This document shows positions 15,508 through 18,097 of a stretch of 18,097 bases of DNA, one piece after another. This DNA is from an uncultured Spirochaetia bacterium (lineage in GTDB: Bacteria > Spirochaetota > UBA6919): positions 1 through 18,097 of the forward strand of contig CAJXGR010000017.1 in NCBI GenBank assembly GCA_913053665.1, given 5' to 3'. Every line of letters starts with the position of its first letter. Position 1 is the stretch's first letter. The notes under the pieces were generated by a model. That model ran no database searches. It saw only the letters and a list, made by a program, of their open reading frames with translations, and was not told the DNA's origin. A program made the translations under genes and the position numbers.

Positions 15508-16794
15508 ATGCCAGGACAAAAGTCAGGAACCATGAATACAAAGGCTCTAAGGGAGACAAATGAGTCTCTGGAGCTTATGAGTAAAAGGAAACAGAAAAGC
15601 CAACAAGGATCGATACAGGCTGATACTACTATGTCCACGATTTTGAATAGCTTATCTCTTCAGATATACGTTACGGATCTGGAAAGTGATAAGATTATTT
15701 TCATTAATCAGCATGTCAAAGACCGAGTTGGAGATGTTATGGGTCAAGTATATTGGCAGGCCCTCCATTGTAGCCATGACAGACCTTACGCCGACTGCGC
15801 CAACTTACTCCTTAAGGATGGCAAACCAAAGGGTAGTTATTTATGGGAATCTGAAACCTTTATACCTGATCGATGCTATCAGTTTGTGGATCAAGCTATC
15901 CGCTGGACGGACGGGCAAATGGTACGCTTATCCGTAGGGACAGATATTACGGACTACAAAAAGGCTGAGAGGAACCTTGAAACAACCTTTAAGGATTTAA
16001 AACAAACCCATGATCAACTGATCCAGTCAGAGAGTCTGGTTTCGATGGGTCAAATGGTTGGTGCCATCACTCATGAGGTCAAGAATCCCGTTAATTTCAT
16101 CTACTCGGCGCTGGGACCCCTTAAGACAAACCTTATCAGTTTATTCATGTTCATGGATTGTTATCTGGACCTTGAAAAAAGGAATTATACAGATACTGAA
16201 GATTTATTCCATCGAATGAAAAAGATAAAATCAAGGATAAACATCCTGGAGGTCTATAGTGATGTACGAGATCTAATAGAAATCATTGCTGAAGGGACTG
16301 AGAGGGTAATTACCATTGTTCAGGATATACAGCAGCTTTCCGAAGGCAATGGGAATGTGAGGGAGGATATAGATATCAACCAATGTCTTGATTCTACTCT
16401 CAATCTGCTTTCCAGCCAATGTAAGGAAAGTATCAGGGTTTTGAAGCACTATATGGATGATGCAGTCATCACTTGTAATCCTGTTCAAATAAAGCAAGTA
16501 CTTTTAAACATCCTGACAAACTCGATTCACGCAATGAATAGTAAGGGGATCATTCGTATTGAAACCTATAAAGATTTAGACGACATATATATAACCATTT
16601 CCGATAATGGCTGTGGTATCCCTGAAGATCTGGTAGATAAGATCTTCGACCCATTTTACACCAGCAGAAAGAGTGGCACCGGGATGGGCCTTTATATTGT
16701 TCAAGAAATCGTTAAAAAGCATCAGGGTTCCTTAAAGGTTTTCAGCGAAGTGAACCTGGGTACTATCTTTACTATCAGGCTTCCAGCGAATTAA
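15508..16794 (+). CDS. Soluble PAS-domain sensor histidine kinase
   Basis: A 428-residue kinase with no membrane segment. Order: a polar leader (1-40); a PAS domain (about 42-150) ending in the PAC-like VRLSVGTDITDYKKAE; a short coiled coil; a DHp domain with H189 (AITHEVKNPVNFI) and a long second helix region; and a CATPase with N338 (N box), DNGCGIP (366-372) and GTGMGL (390-395). All ATP-binding and phosphoacceptor residues are intact. The PAS domain carries C88 and C97 (HCSHDRPYADC) and C123, a CX8C arrangement that could bind a metal or haem or act as a redox switch. ATG 15508 is preferred to 15502 because GGAGG is eight bases from the former and two from the latter. Expected to phosphorylate the neighbouring receivers. 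Confidence 0.94.
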   Translation: MPGQKSGTMNTKALRETNESLELMSKRKQKSQQGSIQADTTMSTILNSLSLQIYVTDLESDKIIFINQHVKDRVGDVMGQVYWQALHCSHDRPYADCANLLLKDGKPKGSYLWESETFIPDRCYQFVDQAIRWTDGQMVRLSVGTDITDYKKAERNLETTFKDLKQTHDQLIQSESLVSMGQMVGAITHEVKNPVNFIYSALGPLKTNLISLFMFMDCYLDLEKRNYTDTEDLFHRMKKIKSRINILEVYSDVRDLIEIIAEGTERVITIVQDIQQLSEGNGNVREDIDINQCLDSTLNLLSSQCKESIRVLKHYMDDAVITCNPVQIKQVLLNILTNSIHAMNSKGIIRIETYKDLDDIYITISDNGCGIPEDLVDKIFDPFYTSRKSGTGMGLYIVQEIVKKHQGSLKVFSEVNLGTIFTIRLPAN

Positions 16795-16816
16795 AGCCCT
16801 TGGGAGGGGGAGGAGG

Positions 16817-17980
16817 ATGACTCAAGAAGATTATAAGGTTTTGTATGTAGATGATGAAAAGGTGAATCTCAAGATCTTTGAACTGACTTTTAAAAAAGAC
16901 TATCATATAATTACCTGTGACGATCCCCAAAAGGCCCTCACGATCTTAGAAGAGATGGGCGAAATGCCTGTGATCATAACAGACCAGCGAATGCCCCATA
17001 TGACGGGGGTTGACCTTTTGGAAAAGTCTATCGCGATTAGCCCGGACTCTGTAAGGATTTTATTGACAGCCTACAGTGACACAGGGGATCTCCTGAATGC
17101 TATTAATAAAGGTAAGGTATTTAGTTATTTAGTAAAACCCTGGGAAGAAGTCATTGTCCGCACCACCTTAAAAGAAGCTTTTGACAAGTATTTCCTGATA
17201 AAGGAAAATAAAAGGCTAGTCAGTGAGTTAACTGAAAAAGTGGGTGAATTGGAAGAAACTCAACAGCAATTAATGGAAACTCAGGATAAGCTGATCAATC
17301 AGGAGAAACGGGTGGCCATAGGGAATTTGGCCGCGGGTCTATCCCATGAAGTCAAGAACCAGTTGATACCTATCAGCCTCCTTGAATTTCTTCGCGATGA
17401 AGTCTCTGAAGATGGGATCATAATCATCAATCAGATCAATGAAAGCTGCAACCGTATTGTAGACCTCATTGATGAAATACGGGCTATATCCAAGGGAGAA
17501 GAGCCGAATTATTCGATTCAATCCATGGCTGTCACTAAAGTGATTGAAGAAAGTGTTTATCTATCCAGGTTAGACCCGGATGTCAAACCTGTTCATATTA
17601 CTTTGGATCATCAATACAGGGGTTCCGTGATGATGGATAAGGATAAAATCATCCAGGTGATGTTAAATCTCATAAGAAATGCCGCTCACGCCGTCTCTAA
17701 GAGTGATGATCCGCAGATCACTCTTAAAACAGAGCGTAACGGGAGTTTTGCATTGCTTCATATCATGGATAATGGGATTGGAATGGGGAAAGACATGCTC
17801 ATGAAAATCTGGGAACCCTTTTTTACCACCAAAGGAGAGAATGGGACTGGAATCGGCTTGGATATTGTGAGACGGATTGTAGAGGGACATAAAGGGACTA
17901 TAACCTGTCTAAGCCAACCTAACAAAGGCACAGTATTTACATTTACCCTGCCTCTTCCTAATAACGAGCTAACAAGGTAA
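16817..17980 (+). CDS. Receiver-first histidine kinase (REC-HisKA-HATPase)
   Basis: A 387-residue cytosolic protein with the receiver at the N-terminus: D12/D13, phosphoacceptor D56 (IITDQRMPHMTG), T84 (LLTAYS) and K107 (LVKPW). A coiled coil (about 128-165) links it to the DHp with H177 (GLSHEVKNQLIPIS), and the ATPase domain has N boxes (MLNLIRNAAHA), DNGIGM and GTGIGL. The proline usual after HExxN in the H-box is replaced by glutamine. The input is thus phosphorylation of its own receiver, suggesting a second stage in a relay. The TDQRMP motif is common in receivers of RpfG/HD-GYP and similar hybrids. It starts 22 bp after the PAS kinase with a strong GGAGGGGGAGGAGG leader, so co-transcription is very likely. 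Confidence 0.94.
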   Translation: MTQEDYKVLYVDDEKVNLKIFELTFKKDYHIITCDDPQKALTILEEMGEMPVIITDQRMPHMTGVDLLEKSIAISPDSVRILLTAYSDTGDLLNAINKGKVFSYLVKPWEEVIVRTTLKEAFDKYFLIKENKRLVSELTEKVGELEETQQQLMETQDKLINQEKRVAIGNLAAGLSHEVKNQLIPISLLEFLRDEVSEDGIIIINQINESCNRIVDLIDEIRAISKGEEPNYSIQSMAVTKVIEESVYLSRLDPDVKPVHITLDHQYRGSVMMDKDKIIQVMLNLIRNAAHAVSKSDDPQITLKTERNGSFALLHIMDNGIGMGKDMLMKIWEPFFTTKGENGTGIGLDIVRRIVEGHKGTITCLSQPNKGTVFTFTLPLPNNELTR

Positions 17981-17998
17981 TGAAACAAGATACTGTTA

Positions 17999-18016
17999 TG
18001 TAGGGGCGAACCCACG
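17999..18016. repeat. TGTAGGGGCGAACCCACG repeat, partial
   Basis: One arm plus centre of the palindromic repeat. It differs from 18063-18080 by a single base (C for T), and the two starts are 64 bp apart. It begins 19 bp after the last kinase gene. Confidence 0.75.
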
Positions 18017-18062
18017 AAACCGTCGAATTGAGGGTTTTAGGGCATAAAATACTAAATTGCTA

Positions 18063-18096
18063 TGTAGGGGTGAACCCACGTGTTCACCCTTCCACA
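18063..18096. repeat. TGTAGGGGTGAACCCACG palindromic repeat
   Basis: The left arm TGTAGGGGTGAAC pairs with GTTCACCC and a slightly imperfect continuation (TTCCACA) near the window edge. The centre is CCACGT. It is the most complete copy of the family whose half units are at 12771 and 17999, and may continue beyond the window. Confidence 0.75.
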
Positions 18097-18097
18097 G

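Noticed and set aside
17999..18080. Two direct repeats 64 bp apart, as in a CRISPR array
   Set aside because: Only two units are seen, each is part of a palindromic element, one copy carries a mismatch, related units lie elsewhere in both orientations, and no cas gene is present.

Overview
The window reads as an ordinary chromosomal stretch of a Gram-negative-type bacterium of moderate GC. One cytochrome-coding line that I counted is about 43% GC. Evidence for an outer-membrane lifestyle is a putative lipoprotein, exported small proteins and a periplasmic multihaem cytochrome c. Species and phylum cannot be fixed from the sequence. A CHASE2 adenylate cyclase with long insertions, a permissive lipobox and GatB-type tRNA amidation would fit several deep lineages, spirochaete-like ones included, but this is only a hint. 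No rRNA, tRNA, CRISPR array, transposase or phage gene was found.

Layout. 1-725 (minus strand): two tandem copies of a small exported membrane-protein gene. The copy at the window edge carries a +1 frameshift. 976-2433: an aldo/keto reductase and a small exported protein. 2537-4885: gatB and a class IV PLP aminotransferase. 4979-8015: a small exported protein with its own promoter, then a large CHASE2 adenylate cyclase. 8314-9285: an ArsS-type radical SAM protein behind a near-consensus sigma70 promoter. 9351-12702: a putative lipoprotein, a five-haem cytochrome c started at TTG, and a GC-rich short-chain dehydrogenase. 12807-13682 (minus): a DUF1848-type protein whose three-cysteine cluster motif is at the C-terminus. 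14088-17980: four consecutive signalling genes, namely a stand-alone receiver, a receiver with coiled coil, a PAS histidine kinase and a receiver-first histidine kinase. None of these four has a recognisable DNA-binding or enzymatic output domain.

Between genes lie palindromic repeats. One family has the core TGTAGGGGYGAACCCACG or a close variant, at 880, 8119, 8168 (decayed), 12771, 17999 and 18063. There is also an unrelated perfect 38-bp palindrome at 2440 and a CCCT..GCCTGTCGAAGGG unit at 15348. They look like REP/MITE-type elements.

How the genes may work together (inference). The strongest functional unit is the 14088-17980 cluster: two soluble kinases and three receiver domains that could form a branched phosphorelay. 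The cyclase suggests cAMP signalling driven by an extracytoplasmic sensor. ArsS, the lipoprotein and the cytochrome are co-oriented with short gaps, but nothing proves a shared pathway. The other genes look like unrelated metabolic genes.
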